Source: Saprospirales bacterium (GTDB lineage: Bacteria; Bacteroidota; Bacteroidia; Chitinophagales; UBA8649). From it: a stretch of DNA of 32,474 bases. The position numbers and the translations under genes were made by a program. The stretch lies in the NCBI GenBank assembly GCA_002708985.1, contig PAPS01000007.1:1-32474 (forward strand), written 5' to 3'. This document shows, piece after piece, positions 9,950 through 19,259 of the stretch (position 1 is the first letter of the stretch; every line of letters begins with the position of its first letter). The notes under the pieces were generated by a model. It ran no database searches, was not told the DNA's origin, and saw only the letters and a program-made list of their open reading frames with translations.

Positions 9950-10717
9950 ATGCGAAAACTAGAGCAACTTGCCCTTTCCATCCAACATTACTTTCAAAGT
10001 AAGGGTAAGTACAGGCTGCATTCTGATCTAGCCTACCGCCTGTACACCGAAGTACACAACGAGCAAAAGGCAGTTTTTTCAGATCATTGGAATTCACCTT
10101 GGTCAAAGAACCTTTCTTCGTATAATAAAACAGACTTTGGAACGGGTCAAGACCAGCGACTTATTGATGTAGCTAAGCATAAAAAAGCCGCATCAACTAA
10201 ACTCGAAGTTCAGAGACTTCACAATCTTGTATCCTTTTGCAAGGCGAGTAATGTTTTAGAGCTTGGGGGACATTTTGGCCGAGGGACCTTTGCAATGGGG
10301 AGTGCATTAAACCAAGAGGGAACAAACATTACCTCCATCGAAGGGTGTCCTAAGACAATTGAGGTTGCCAAGGTTTATCTCAACGAAGGAAGACTTCGTA
10401 ATTACACCATTTTAGAAGGCGCATTTACTAGCGTATTAAAAAACCTTATTAAAACGAACAAAACCTACGATTTGATTTACATCGATGGCCATCATACAGC
10501 CGAGGCGTTACTCGATTTAATACCGATATGCCATAGTTTACTTAACGAGAAGGGAGTGATTGCCATAGATGATATATTTTGGAACTATGCGGTTCACAAA
10601 GCTTGGAGGAAATCTATACAGCGCACTAAACCGTGGGCATCTTTTGAGTTCCTTAACTTTGGCTACATGTTTTTTGATACGAAAGGCTTAAACCAACAAT
10701 TTTTTAAACTATGGTGA
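9950..10717 (+). CDS. Class I SAM-dependent methyltransferase, O-methyltransferase-like
   Basis: A 255-residue cytoplasmic protein without signal peptide. The Rossmann-like SAM-binding core is clear: motif I 'VLELGGHFGRGTFAMG' (102-117), acidic residue after strand 2 in 'SIEG' (Glu131, ribose contact by family rule), 'YDLIYIDGHHTAEALL' (173-188) and 'GVIAIDDIFW' (202-211). The IDGHH/AIDDI pattern resembles the Methyltransf_24 group of small-molecule O-methyltransferases. The roughly 90-residue N-terminal part ('YRLHSDLAYRLYTEV') may form a lid. It begins 2 bases after the second TonB receptor and its end overlaps the next gene by 7 bases, so translation is probably coupled. Its substrate is unknown; context suggests a compound tied to the receptors. 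Confidence 0.85.
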   Translation: MRKLEQLALSIQHYFQSKGKYRLHSDLAYRLYTEVHNEQKAVFSDHWNSPWSKNLSSYNKTDFGTGQDQRLIDVAKHKKAASTKLEVQRLHNLVSFCKASNVLELGGHFGRGTFAMGSALNQEGTNITSIEGCPKTIEVAKVYLNEGRLRNYTILEGAFTSVLKNLIKTNKTYDLIYIDGHHTAEALLDLIPICHSLLNEKGVIAIDDIFWNYAVHKAWRKSIQRTKPWASFEFLNFGYMFFDTKGLNQQFFKLW

Positions 10718-12264
10718 GATCGGTGTTTTTTTCAATAATATTCTTCTTCTTGAGTTTTTGTCCTCTGCTTTATGGACAGATCACTCTGGATATGCCTAGC
10801 AGCTTCACCCATTTGCAAGCACGCAATGGACACAAGGCTTTAATATATGAGGATAGCACCCAAGGCCTATCCATCGAATTTAGGTATGGCTTCCCTAAAA
10901 AATTCAAGGATTACGCTGTACTTAAACTCTCTCAAGCCATTCAAGCCACCATTGATAGCAATTGGGCCGATACACCGCCATCAATCGAAGTAAAATTCGG
11001 AGAAATTTCCATTCACTATGACATTAGGGAAGAACAAATTGGCAACATAATTTATGCCTTTAATCTTTATCAATACCCTAACTACGATAGTATACGAGCA
11101 TTACAAGACTTTTACTCTTTTCCTGCATCTCCTGATGGGACCATAACTGAAGTTGACTCAACCTATACCTTTCCCTTCTCAGAAAAAAGCAATGTACACT
11201 CAAAGTTGTTTCGATCAGTTTTTATTCAAACTCCTTCTTTAGAATCCACCCTGTCAAGCATCGTAGAGGCCCTCGAGTTGTTACCTGAAGTTTCCCCAAT
11301 AAAGAATCGTAGTTATGCTAAGGATGGACAATTGGAATTTAATACCATGGAAGTCTATCCATCAACGCAAGATTCCATCACATTTTGCTACGCAGGTCCG
11401 CACAGCAATAATGTCACAAAATATCATGCAGCCCTTCTTGTACTTCAGGAATACTTAAATCAACAACCTAATGATTCATTAGGGCAATTGAGTATTTCCT
11501 ACATCGGGGGACAGTCCTATCTTAAGTTTACTTACTATGTTGTGGAAGACAGTGTCTTGGATTCTCTCATCAATCATAAAGTCGAGCAATCCATATTCTC
11601 CGCAGAAATAGAACCCTATACATGGGACTCGGTACTTATTGATTCTATCAAAAACTACATTTTAAATGATTTGGAATCTCAATCCAAGGCAAGACTCAAA
11701 GAGCAACTAGCATTTTTTGATAATGAGTGGGCTATTTACCTGCCTGCAGAGTTGCGGCAAGTGAATCAAGGGAGTGTACAACGTATGATTGATATTTTTG
11801 TCAATAACATGCCGTTTTATATTCGGCATTGCAGCACAAAATCGACAGAAAATAAATGGATAAACCAAAATGTTTTTGAGTCGATAGTTGAACCTACAGT
11901 CAACTTGTACGATACCGTTGAACACCACGAAGTATTTTATGACATCAATAGCTTCTTAAAAATCAATCCTTTATACAATGTTTCGATGGTTTTAGAGATA
12001 GGAAACAAAGAAATCAAGTGGGTAAAGGATACAGCCGCAGTGAACTATCTTTTAAACTACCCATACAATTTAGCCGCAGCTAATCAGCTCAAACGTATTC
12101 GGCGCAAATACCTCCCAATGGGTGTTGCACGAGGGTTGACCTACTTCCAATACTTTACCAATACATTGAATCTAGACCAAGGTAGGGTTCGGTTTAATGT
12201 AGTTCGTTTAGAAAAAGGATATGATCGTCCGTCACTTCGATTTAACCTTAGCCAATCTTTCTGA
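10711..12264 (+). CDS. Secreted protein of unknown function at the end of the receptor run
   Basis: A 517-residue protein with a long hydrophobic N-terminus (about 5-22, ending 'LLYG' before Gln) that looks like a type I signal peptide; no lipobox and no T9SS sorting domain are visible, so periplasmic or outer-membrane location is most likely. The remainder is a mixed alpha/beta sequence with several Tyr-rich strands ('YIGGQSYLKFTYYVVEDS') and helical, charged parts ('LNDLESQSKARLKEQLAFFDNEW'). I recognise no domain. The ATG overlaps the methyltransferase stop region (ATGGTGA), which supports this start and co-transcription. It converges with the membrane-protein gene on the other strand, 24 bases away. 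Confidence 0.75.
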   Translation: MVRSVFFSIIFFFLSFCPLLYGQITLDMPSSFTHLQARNGHKALIYEDSTQGLSIEFRYGFPKKFKDYAVLKLSQAIQATIDSNWADTPPSIEVKFGEISIHYDIREEQIGNIIYAFNLYQYPNYDSIRALQDFYSFPASPDGTITEVDSTYTFPFSEKSNVHSKLFRSVFIQTPSLESTLSSIVEALELLPEVSPIKNRSYAKDGQLEFNTMEVYPSTQDSITFCYAGPHSNNVTKYHAALLVLQEYLNQQPNDSLGQLSISYIGGQSYLKFTYYVVEDSVLDSLINHKVEQSIFSAEIEPYTWDSVLIDSIKNYILNDLESQSKARLKEQLAFFDNEWAIYLPAELRQVNQGSVQRMIDIFVNNMPFYIRHCSTKSTENKWINQNVFESIVEPTVNLYDTVEHHEVFYDINSFLKINPLYNVSMVLEIGNKEIKWVKDTAAVNYLLNYPYNLAAANQLKRIRRKYLPMGVARGLTYFQYFTNTLNLDQGRVRFNVVRLEKGYDRPSLRFNLSQSF

Positions 12265-12288
12265 GCTTGACGCAAAAAAAGCTAAATG

Positions 12289-13143
12289 CTATTTTATCTG
12301 AATACCAAGGACTAGGATACCGAAGATGACTGCCATCGTGATGAGAGATACAGTGGTGGTCGAAGGGTTTATAAAGGCATAGTCCTTATTTTTTATTCCA
12401 CTTCGATTCAGCCCAGATAGCAAAAAGAAACTTAGAAAAATGCCCGAACTAGTGATGACCCTAAACATTTCAAAAGCAATCAAATCGTCTACGGAATAAT
12501 TAGGAAGTAGATAAAGTAACCCTACGATAATTCCATGTGCCACCATGCCAGGTATGACTACAGCCTTTGCAAGCAAATTGAATCTTCCTGCCCAAAAAAC
12601 GAGATCTTGTGGAAACTCAGTAGTTCCTAAAAATTGACGGAGAGCAGTCATCGGGATAATAATTATAAATGGTATTCCAGTCAGAGCAATAACATAGGCG
12701 ATAGATTCTATAGGGCCTCCCTGGAAGTACCATAAGTAAACATTTTGCAAAGGTGCTACATGAGTAGAATTCTTTATAAATGGAGCTGCGAAAATATCTG
12801 CAAGACCATATACCATCGACCATATAAAAATCCAAGAGTATATCGTCTCATAAATCCGACTACCGTCTTGCACCTCAACTACATTCGAAGGAGTGAAGAC
12901 CTTTGCCGAAATTCCCAAGAGAAACATTGCTATTGTGCTCCCTCCATATACCGCTAAAATTCTTTTTTTCGACCACGCCCTAGGATCTAGGGATGGCTCG
13001 AACCATGTAGTCTGGAAATATAGCTCCAAAGGCCTATAATCCATTATGTATAGAATCACAAATTGCACAAAGTGATAGGCAATGTGCACCGCGAAAAGCG
13101 TTGTTAAGGATAACAGTAAAGATTTAATGAAGTGCGACCTCAT
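12289..13143 (-). CDS. Multi-pass inner-membrane protein of unknown function
   Basis: A 284-residue, strongly hydrophobic protein with about six or seven transmembrane segments (roughly 8-34, 62-84, 100-118, 145-172, 190-213, 226-245, 262-282). Polar loops hold 'EPSLDPRAWSKKR' (49-61) and a stretch at 85-98 between the second and third segments. I recognise no family and see no catalytic motif. The ATG lies only 12 bases beyond the 3' end of tRNA-Leu on the same strand, so its mRNA is either made by read-through and released by tRNA 3' processing, or starts from a promoter inside the tRNA gene. Confidence 0.7.
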   Translation of the reverse strand: MRSHFIKSLLLSLTTLFAVHIAYHFVQFVILYIMDYRPLELYFQTTWFEPSLDPRAWSKKRILAVYGGSTIAMFLLGISAKVFTPSNVVEVQDGSRIYETIYSWIFIWSMVYGLADIFAAPFIKNSTHVAPLQNVYLWYFQGGPIESIAYVIALTGIPFIIIIPMTALRQFLGTTEFPQDLVFWAGRFNLLAKAVVIPGMVAHGIIVGLLYLLPNYSVDDLIAFEMFRVITSSGIFLSFFLLSGLNRSGIKNKDYAFINPSTTTVSLITMAVIFGILVLGIQIK

Positions 13144-13155
13144 AGTTTAAAAATG

Positions 13156-13237
13156 TACCCGGAGCGGGAATCGAACCCGCACTCCCGAAGGAACTGGATT
13201 TTGAATCCAGCGCGTCTACCAGTTCCGCCATCCGGGC
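13156..13237 (-). tRNA. tRNA-Leu, anticodon CAA
   Basis: On the minus strand the 82-base sequence folds as a type II tRNA. The acceptor stem GCCCGGA/TCCGGGT has a G-T closing pair and discriminator A. The D-arm is 'TGGCGGAACTGGTAGACGC', typical of tRNA-Leu. The anticodon stem CTGGA/TCCAG holds loop TTCAAAA, giving anticodon CAA, which reads UUG. The long variable arm is 'TTCCTTCGGGAG', and the T-arm has GGTTCGATTCC. The 3' CCA is not encoded (the next bases are CAT) and must be added. It lies 39 bases after the rseP stop codon. Confidence 0.95.
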
Positions 13238-13276
13238 AGTAAATTAAATGTACTACATTCTGTACTTTTAAGCACT

Positions 13277-14620
13277 TTATCGGAACAACCAACGGAATAC
13301 GTCCATTCCATTCGCATAAAGCATCAAGAACAAGAGCAACAACATTCCTATGGTCTGGGCATATTGCAAGAATTTTTCTGGCGGTGGTCTTCTAGTAATC
13401 ATCTCATAAATGGTAAACAGCGCATGGCCTCCATCAAGTGCCGGAATCGGCAATAAGTTCATAAAGGCCAAGATGATTGAAATGAAGGCGGTCTTAGACC
13501 AAAATGAAGCCCATGAAAATCCTCCACTGTAGAACGAGGCAATCGTACCAAATCCACCAATATGCTTGTACCCCTTGATATCACTATCAAATATCAACTT
13601 GAACTGTCCAATGTAAGCCGCCAAGGTATTCCATGTTTTGCGAGGACCCTCAATTAAGGCCTCGCCAAAACTAATCTCTTCATGTACATATGGTATTTTG
13701 GGAGCGAAACCCAACAAACCTGATTCATCAAATACGGGATAAACTGTTAGCGTATCCGTACCATTTCTTAACATACGTAAGACCATGGTATCACCTGGAC
13801 TGTATGACCCACCCCTAACAATTTGTGTGACTTCTTGGAAAAACTTAACCTCTACAGTATCCACTGCAAGAATCTTATCACCAACTTGACCACCTGATTG
13901 TTTCAGTGGTCCATCCATTAACTCATAAATTACAGGTGATAAGGCGGGTTCTAGAATTATTGGCTTAGCCTCCTGATTATCAAATAAGTCAATATAAAAT
14001 TGCTTGGTTACTGACAACACCACGAGCTCTCCATTTCTATCTACCTCAATCTTATCAATGACATCCTCAAACAAAAGAGCACGTACTTGCATTGCGTCCT
14101 CAACCTCATTATCACCAACTTTAGTAACAATATCTCCATTTTGTAGCCCCAAAGTTTCACCGAACTCATCTACATAATAACCGTTTTCCAGTGCAGAATT
14201 AGGTAGAGTATCTTTCCCATATACCCAGGATAAACATGTGTAGATAATAACGGCTAGCAAAAGGTTGACAATGATACCCCCTAATAGAATGATTAAACGC
14301 TGCCACGCAGGTTTTGAGCGAAACTCATCAGGTTTTGCGGGTTGCTTTAACTCCTCTTCATCCATGGATTCATCCATAATACCCGCCATTTGCACGTAGC
14401 CTCCGAAGGGAAACCAGCCTATGCCATACTCTGTATCTCCAACCTTCTTTTTAAACAAGGAAAAGTTTGCCAGATTAGGAAAGGGGAAAAGGAAATCAAA
14501 AAACAGATAAAACTTCTTCACTCGCACACCGAACATTCTCGCTGCGATGAAATGCCCAAATTCATGAAGGATAATCAATAAGGAGAGAGAAGCAAAAAAT
14601 TGTAATACAGTAGATAGCAT
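13277..14620 (-). CDS. rseP: RseP-like site-2 intramembrane zinc metalloprotease
   Basis: An M50-family site-2 protease that cleaves transmembrane segments of substrates such as anti-sigma factors or signal-peptide remnants in the inner membrane. Of 447 residues, the zinc-binding HEFGH is at 19-23 inside the first membrane helix and the third ligand lies in 'NLLPIPALDGGHALF' (Asp396), so the active site is complete. Between them are 'FPFGGYVQMAG' (membrane-reentrant loop type), a second helix at about 110-130, and a periplasmic region (about 140-310) with PDZ-like repeats ('LGLQNGDIVTKVGDNEVED', 'GQVGDKILAVDTVEV'). Length fits Bacteroidota RseP. It follows the GH3 gene by 37 bases on the same strand. 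Confidence 0.92.
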   Translation of the reverse strand: MLSTVLQFFASLSLLIILHEFGHFIAARMFGVRVKKFYLFFDFLFPFPNLANFSLFKKKVGDTEYGIGWFPFGGYVQMAGIMDESMDEEELKQPAKPDEFRSKPAWQRLIILLGGIIVNLLLAVIIYTCLSWVYGKDTLPNSALENGYYVDEFGETLGLQNGDIVTKVGDNEVEDAMQVRALLFEDVIDKIEVDRNGELVVLSVTKQFYIDLFDNQEAKPIILEPALSPVIYELMDGPLKQSGGQVGDKILAVDTVEVKFFQEVTQIVRGGSYSPGDTMVLRMLRNGTDTLTVYPVFDESGLLGFAPKIPYVHEEISFGEALIEGPRKTWNTLAAYIGQFKLIFDSDIKGYKHIGGFGTIASFYSGGFSWASFWSKTAFISIILAFMNLLPIPALDGGHALFTIYEMITRRPPPEKFLQYAQTIGMLLLLFLMLYANGMDVFRWLFR

Positions 14621-14657
14621 AAGAATAGTGGCAGACGAAAATACAACGTATAGCGCT

Positions 14658-16160
14658 TTACTTCATTTTTTTTAACAAGAAGTTGACCCAATCACGATCA
14701 TTGGCAAGGCGTTTGACTTTAGATTGGCCGCCCCACTGACCCGATGCGCGCATAGCCTTTTCAAATCCTTGTGAGGGAACTCTGGTAATCTTAGCACAAG
14801 CGAGCATCTCTCCCACTCGCAAGTCATCATAATAGGTATTCTGTTTGCGCAAATGCTCATCTAAAAAATCAGACAGCTTATCCAATTTACTAGAAGATAC
14901 CTCGTTTTCAAACTCAATAAACCATTCGTGATAGGGTTTACCTTCCGAGGGATTGACTTCAGGCGCTACGGTAAACTCTCGCACGGATAAAGAAAGGGCT
15001 TCCTTAGCTGCTTGCATAGCGCGCTCTACCTCCTCACCGATTACATGTTCGCCAAATGCAGAGATGTAATGCTTAACCCTACCCGTCACTTCTAAACGAT
15101 AGGGCGCCTTACTCACAAAGCGTATGGTATCTCCAAGACTGTAAGACCATAAGCCAGCATTACTTGTTAAAACCATGGCATAGTTTACGCCCAGCTCCAC
15201 TTCATCAATAAAAAGCTTTTTCGCAGAGGACTTTCCCCAATCATTTAACGCTACAAACTGGAAGACTATGTTAGCTTCTAAGTTTAACAGCAAACCCTCG
15301 TGTTTTGTCTTATCCTGAAAGGCAATAAAACCTTCACTGGCAGGGTAGGTCTCCATGCCTTGAATCTCAGTACCAATTAGCAAGTCAATCGAGGCCTTAT
15401 AAGGAGCATACTGCACTCCACCATAGGCAAAGACGCTTAGGTTCGGGAATAATTCGAGCAGATTATTCTTCTTTGTAAGCAATAGTAAGCGTTCAAAATA
15501 ATTTACACACCAGGGAGGAATTCCGCTGATTAAACGCATATCCCTTTGACTTGTATCCATTGCGATTTGTTCAACCTTGGCTTCCCAATCTTCTATGCAG
15601 TTTACTTCATAAGATGGTTGACGATTTCGTTGCAACCAGGAAGGCACATGGTGATAGACGATGCCACTCAGACGACCCACCGCAATATTGTTCTCGTAGA
15701 CTAGCTCAGGGCTACCTTGTAGGAAAATCATGTCTCCATCAAAGAAGTCAGCAGATAATCCATCAGCAATCAAACAAAAAAGTGCATTTCGAGCGGCTCG
15801 AATATGATCGGGCATACTTTCTTTAGTCAGTGGGATGTATTTGGCTCCTGAAGTCGTCCCCGAGGTCTTTGCCCAGTATTTCGGAAGCCCACCCCATAAA
15901 ACATCCCTTTCCCCTTCACGGATTCGATCTATATAGGGACGGATATCCTCATAATCCACTATTGGAAGCTTCTGACTTATGGTATCAGCATCATCATCAC
16001 TTGAAATCTTTAGGTCCTTTAAGTAATGAATATGCTGACTTTGCCGAACTAGGCTCTTTAACAACTTGCGTTGGCGATCGCCCGCATCACAATGTGCTCT
16101 GTATACATTGCGTGCGACTAGAGGTGCAATTGAACGAACAAGGATGGATTTTAGTCCCAT
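14658..16160 (-). CDS. GH3 auxin-responsive-promoter family protein (acyl-adenylating enzyme fold)
   Basis: Proteins of the GH3 family are ANL-type adenylating enzymes; the plant ones join hormones to amino acids, while bacterial substrates are unknown. With the ATG at 16160 (protein begins 'MGLKSILVRS') the product has 500 residues, normal for bacterial GH3. Nucleotide-binding signatures are present: 'KTSGTTSGAKYIPLT', 'TYPASEGFIAFQ' and 'LWSYSLGDTIRFV', followed by 'VTGRVKHYISAFGEHVIGEE', the hinge to the C-terminal domain. A longer open frame reaches 16346 but would run across the start of the divergent lipoprotein gene and lacks family similarity, so I prefer the shorter form. It heads a minus-strand series with rseP. 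Confidence 0.85.
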   Translation of the reverse strand: MGLKSILVRSIAPLVARNVYRAHCDAGDRQRKLLKSLVRQSQHIHYLKDLKISSDDDADTISQKLPIVDYEDIRPYIDRIREGERDVLWGGLPKYWAKTSGTTSGAKYIPLTKESMPDHIRAARNALFCLIADGLSADFFDGDMIFLQGSPELVYENNIAVGRLSGIVYHHVPSWLQRNRQPSYEVNCIEDWEAKVEQIAMDTSQRDMRLISGIPPWCVNYFERLLLLTKKNNLLELFPNLSVFAYGGVQYAPYKASIDLLIGTEIQGMETYPASEGFIAFQDKTKHEGLLLNLEANIVFQFVALNDWGKSSAKKLFIDEVELGVNYAMVLTSNAGLWSYSLGDTIRFVSKAPYRLEVTGRVKHYISAFGEHVIGEEVERAMQAAKEALSLSVREFTVAPEVNPSEGKPYHEWFIEFENEVSSSKLDKLSDFLDEHLRKQNTYYDDLRVGEMLACAKITRVPSQGFEKAMRASGQWGGQSKVKRLANDRDWVNFLLKKMK

Positions 16161-16176
16161 TTTACGAAGGTAGACT

Positions 16177-16205
16177 TTGGAAACGATTGATTTCAAATAC
16201 ATTTG
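16177..16205 (+). promoter_or_regulatory. Bacteroidota-type promoter TTG-N18-TACATTTG
   Basis: TTG at 16177-16179 (within TTTG), 18 bases, then TACATTTG at 16198-16205, a full match to the TANNTTTG -7 box used by the primary sigma factor in Bacteroidota. It lies in the 49-base gap between the divergent GH3 and TPR-lipoprotein genes and points to the latter. The expected start of transcription is at about 16210-16212, at the ATG itself. Confidence 0.6.
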
Positions 16206-16209
16206 CACT

Positions 16210-17301
16210 ATGCTGAAAAAAAATCCATTCATCTTTTTCTTCATGGCAGCCATGCTTGTTCTTTCTTGCAAGCCAAGCCCTGAATTAGAAAATGATGAAA
16301 GGACCGACCATGCACCAAGCGATACTTCGCGAAGTGATGACAGCACGATTAGAGATCTAGAACTTAAGATTACCGAATCCCAAGACCCACTAGATCTTGA
16401 AACAAAGTACTTTCTGATACTCGAATTGATTGCTGAGCGTCCAAGTTTACATGCAGAAGATTTTTACAGCCTCTTAGGCCTAACATTAGCACGAGATTAT
16501 ACAGGAGTCAATCAATTACCCAATGAATTAATTCTTGATGCTGCCCGGCATTTTGAAAAAGGATTACGGGAGAATCCATCTTCCGACTCTCTGCATTTGA
16601 TTATGGCACAGTACCTTTTTGGACTTATGACCCTCAGCACTGAGATTTCCACTCCCTATGGCGATGTACAAACCATAAGTGATCGGGGCATGGAAAGCAT
16701 TAATAACGCCCTTTCATACGGAGCCGACCCCGCAGAGTGTTATTACCTAAAGGGTAAGATGTATCGTTATCAAAATAACTTTTTAGATGCCATGGAGGCC
16801 TTTCGCGAAAGTGTAAATAGTGATCCATCATTTATCATTGCTTACGAGGCTGGATTTAATGTGAGCATGGAACTTGGCTATCCAGAACAAGCTAAAAGTT
16901 GGTTAGCAGAAGGCATTGAGCGCAATCCATCAAGTTATGAACTCTCTAGTATTCTAGCGCACCACTATGCAAAAGAAGAAGACTTTTCTGAGGCAATCTA
17001 TATCATGTCAATCTACTTTGGCAAGGCAGCCTCTATTCCCAAAGAAGCTTTTTTCGACTATGGTTATTTCTTTGAAAACGATAATCAGCATGTAAAGGCT
17101 ATTGAACAGTTTAAACAAGCGATTGCCCTAGATTCAACTTTTTTAGATGTGTATTACCGATTAGGAGCGATTTACACGGAGTCTAGTCAATGGAATGATG
17201 CTTATGAAACTTTTTCAGAACTCCTAAAGCGCTTACCTTTGAACCATTCATACCGAGAGGAGATACGTAAGACCCTCGAAACTATAGAAAGAGAGCTATG
17301 A
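16210..17301 (+). CDS. TPR-repeat lipoprotein
   Basis: A 363-residue lipoprotein: '[12 protein letters not shown]' start, hydrophobic helix, lipobox V-L-S-Cys20, then a polar linker rich in Asp, Ser and Arg. The rest is helical with tetratricopeptide repeats, clearest at about 175-345 ('[20 protein letters not shown]', '[20 protein letters not shown]', '[18 protein letters not shown]'). TPRs serve as protein-binding scaffolds; the partner is unknown. An in-frame ATG at 16177 would put charged residues ahead of the signal peptide, so I chose 16210, also favoured by the promoter position. The end overlaps thrS by four bases (ATGA), implying coupled translation, so this lipoprotein may head the thrS-infC transcript. 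Confidence 0.85.
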   Translation: MLKKNPFIFFFMAAMLVLSCKPSPELENDERTDHAPSDTSRSDDSTIRDLELKITESQDPLDLETKYFLILELIAERPSLHAEDFYSLLGLTLARDYTGVNQLPNELILDAARHFEKGLRENPSSDSLHLIMAQYLFGLMTLSTEISTPYGDVQTISDRGMESINNALSYGADPAECYYLKGKMYRYQNNFLDAMEAFRESVNSDPSFIIAYEAGFNVSMELGYPEQAKSWLAEGIERNPSSYELSSILAHHYAKEEDFSEAIYIMSIYFGKAASIPKEAFFDYGYFFENDNQHVKAIEQFKQAIALDSTFLDVYYRLGAIYTESSQWNDAYETFSELLKRLPLNHSYREEIRKTLETIEREL

Positions 17302-19232
17302 TAAAACTTACCATGCCCGATGGATCAATCCGGGAAGTAGTGTCGGGAATAACAGCCTACGAGGTAGCTAAGTCCATTAGCCATGGTCTAGCTAAAAAAG
17401 TACTTTCTGCTGAAATCAATGGCGAAGTATGGGACTTAACGCGGCCAATAACCATGGACTCATCCTTTAAACTGCTCACCTGGGATGATGATGGTGGAGC
17501 CTCCACGTTTTGGCATTCTTCAGCTCACTTGCTTGCAGAGGCGCTTGAAAACCTCTATCCCGGAGTGAAGTTCGGCATTGGACCATCCATTGATAATGGT
17601 TTTTACTATGACGTGGATTTAGGGGATTATCAATTGTCTCCCGAAGACTTACCTAGAATCGAAAAGGAGATGCTATCCCTGGCAAGTCAGAAAAATACCT
17701 ACGAGCGGAAAGAGGTGAGTAAAAAAGAGGCATTAGCGTACTTCGAAGAAAAGGGAGATGAATACAAAGTTGAACTTCTTCAAGATCTCCAAGATGGAGA
17801 TATAACTTTTTATAGTCAAGGAAACTTTACAGACTTATGCAAAGGGCCACACATTGCTGATACCGGCAAAATCAAGGCGATTAAGCTTCTCAATATTGCA
17901 GGAGCCTATTGGCGGGGCGATGAGAGCCGCAAACAACTCACAAGAATTTATGGCGTTTCTTTTCCAAAGAAGGAAGCCCTAATTGACCATCTGGAGCGAC
18001 TAGAAGAAGCGAAAAAGCGAGATCATCGTAAACTGGGTGCTGAATTAGGATTATTTATGTTTTCAGAGCGCGTGGGTGCAGGTCTTCCGATTTGGTTGCC
18101 GAAAGGTGCCGCACTCAGAAGGCGATTAGAAGATTTTCTACGGGAAGAGCAAGAGAGAAGAGGCTACCAAGCTGTTCGCACCCCTCATATTGGAAAAAAA
18201 GAACTTTATGAAACCTCTGGTCACTACGCAAAGTATGGGGAGGATAGCTTTCAGCCCATACATACTCCTAAAACCAATGAAGAGTTTCTGTTAAAACCGA
18301 TGAACTGTCCTCATCACTGCGAAGTATACGCCCATATGCCCCATTCGTACAGAGACCTTCCTGTTCGATTTGCTGAATTTGGAACAGTCTATCGATATGA
18401 ACAGTCTGGTGAACTCCACGGCTTAACCCGCGTAAGATGCTTCACTCAAGATGATGCCCATATATTCTGTACAGCTGACCAACTAAAAGGAGAATTTTTA
18501 GAGGTGCTTGATTTGACGCTCTTTGTCTTCCGTGCCCTAGGCTTTGAAGACTTTACGGCTCAAATATCTCTTCGAGACCCTGATAATCCAGACAAGTATA
18601 TCGGCTCAGAAAAAAATTGGGTAGCGGCTGAATCCGCCATAATTGAGGCAACAAAGGAAGCCGGGATTCAAACCATTACAGAGTATGGAGAGGCCGCATT
18701 CTACGGACCAAAACTTGATTTTATGGTTAAGGACGCCCTAGGCCGGAGCTGGCAATTAGGTACTATCCAGGTCGACTACAATTTACCCGAACGCTTTGAC
18801 CTGACCTATATTGGAGAAGATAACGTTAAGCATCGACCGATTATGATTCATAGAGCACCCTTTGGATCCTTTGAACGATTTATCGGAGTCCTCACGGAAC
18901 ATTGCGCTGGGAAATTCCCTCTTTGGTTGACGCCGACACAGATTATCCTCTTACCCATAAGCAATGTCTTTAATGACTATGCCAACGATGTACAAAAAGC
19001 CTTGGCGAAAGAGGGAATTCGTGTAGTAATAGATGAACGCCACGAGAAGATTGGCCGTAAAATCCGTGATGCCGAGGTAAACAAAATACCCTACATGGCT
19101 ATACTCGGCGAACGAGAAATGGAAGAAAATACTGTTGCAATCCGTCAGCAGGGAAAGGGCAACATCGGTACGTTTTCAATTGAAGATTGGACTAAATCCA
19201 TGAAAAAGTTTGCAGCAATCTCTCAAGATTAA
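17298..19232 (+). CDS. thrS: Threonine--tRNA ligase
   Basis: Charges tRNA-Thr with threonine in the cytoplasm. The 644 residues hold the complete bacterial layout: TGS domain (1-62), editing domain with 'HSSAH' (His73, His77) and 'CKGPH' (Cys181, His185) that removes mischarged serine, class II catalytic core (about 243-535) and the anticodon-binding domain (about 540-640). The zinc ligands that select threonine are all there: Cys337 in 'MNCPHH', His388 in 'QDDAHIF' and His518 in '[13 protein letters not shown]'. The ATG overlaps the upstream stop by four bases. It is followed by infC after 27 bases, the common thrS-infC-rpmI-rplT order. Confidence 0.97.
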   Translation: MIKLTMPDGSIREVVSGITAYEVAKSISHGLAKKVLSAEINGEVWDLTRPITMDSSFKLLTWDDDGGASTFWHSSAHLLAEALENLYPGVKFGIGPSIDNGFYYDVDLGDYQLSPEDLPRIEKEMLSLASQKNTYERKEVSKKEALAYFEEKGDEYKVELLQDLQDGDITFYSQGNFTDLCKGPHIADTGKIKAIKLLNIAGAYWRGDESRKQLTRIYGVSFPKKEALIDHLERLEEAKKRDHRKLGAELGLFMFSERVGAGLPIWLPKGAALRRRLEDFLREEQERRGYQAVRTPHIGKKELYETSGHYAKYGEDSFQPIHTPKTNEEFLLKPMNCPHHCEVYAHMPHSYRDLPVRFAEFGTVYRYEQSGELHGLTRVRCFTQDDAHIFCTADQLKGEFLEVLDLTLFVFRALGFEDFTAQISLRDPDNPDKYIGSEKNWVAAESAIIEATKEAGIQTITEYGEAAFYGPKLDFMVKDALGRSWQLGTIQVDYNLPERFDLTYIGEDNVKHRPIMIHRAPFGSFERFIGVLTEHCAGKFPLWLTPTQIILLPISNVFNDYANDVQKALAKEGIRVVIDERHEKIGRKIRDAEVNKIPYMAILGEREMEENTVAIRQQGKGNIGTFSIEDWTKSMKKFAAISQD

Positions 19233-19259
19233 CCATATTTACATCAAACTAAAACTAAT

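Noticed and set aside
16177-16209. Upstream in-frame ATG of the TPR lipoprotein
   Set aside because: It would add 11 residues in front of a complete lipoprotein signal and lies within the likely promoter.
15830-16216. 128-codon plus-strand frame antisense to the GH3 gene
   Set aside because: It is a shadow of a well-supported gene; composition is His/Pro-rich without domain pattern.
16161-16346. 62-residue N-terminal extension of the GH3 gene
   Set aside because: It would overlap the signal peptide region of the divergent lipoprotein gene, has no family similarity, and the ATG at 16160 gives the usual length.
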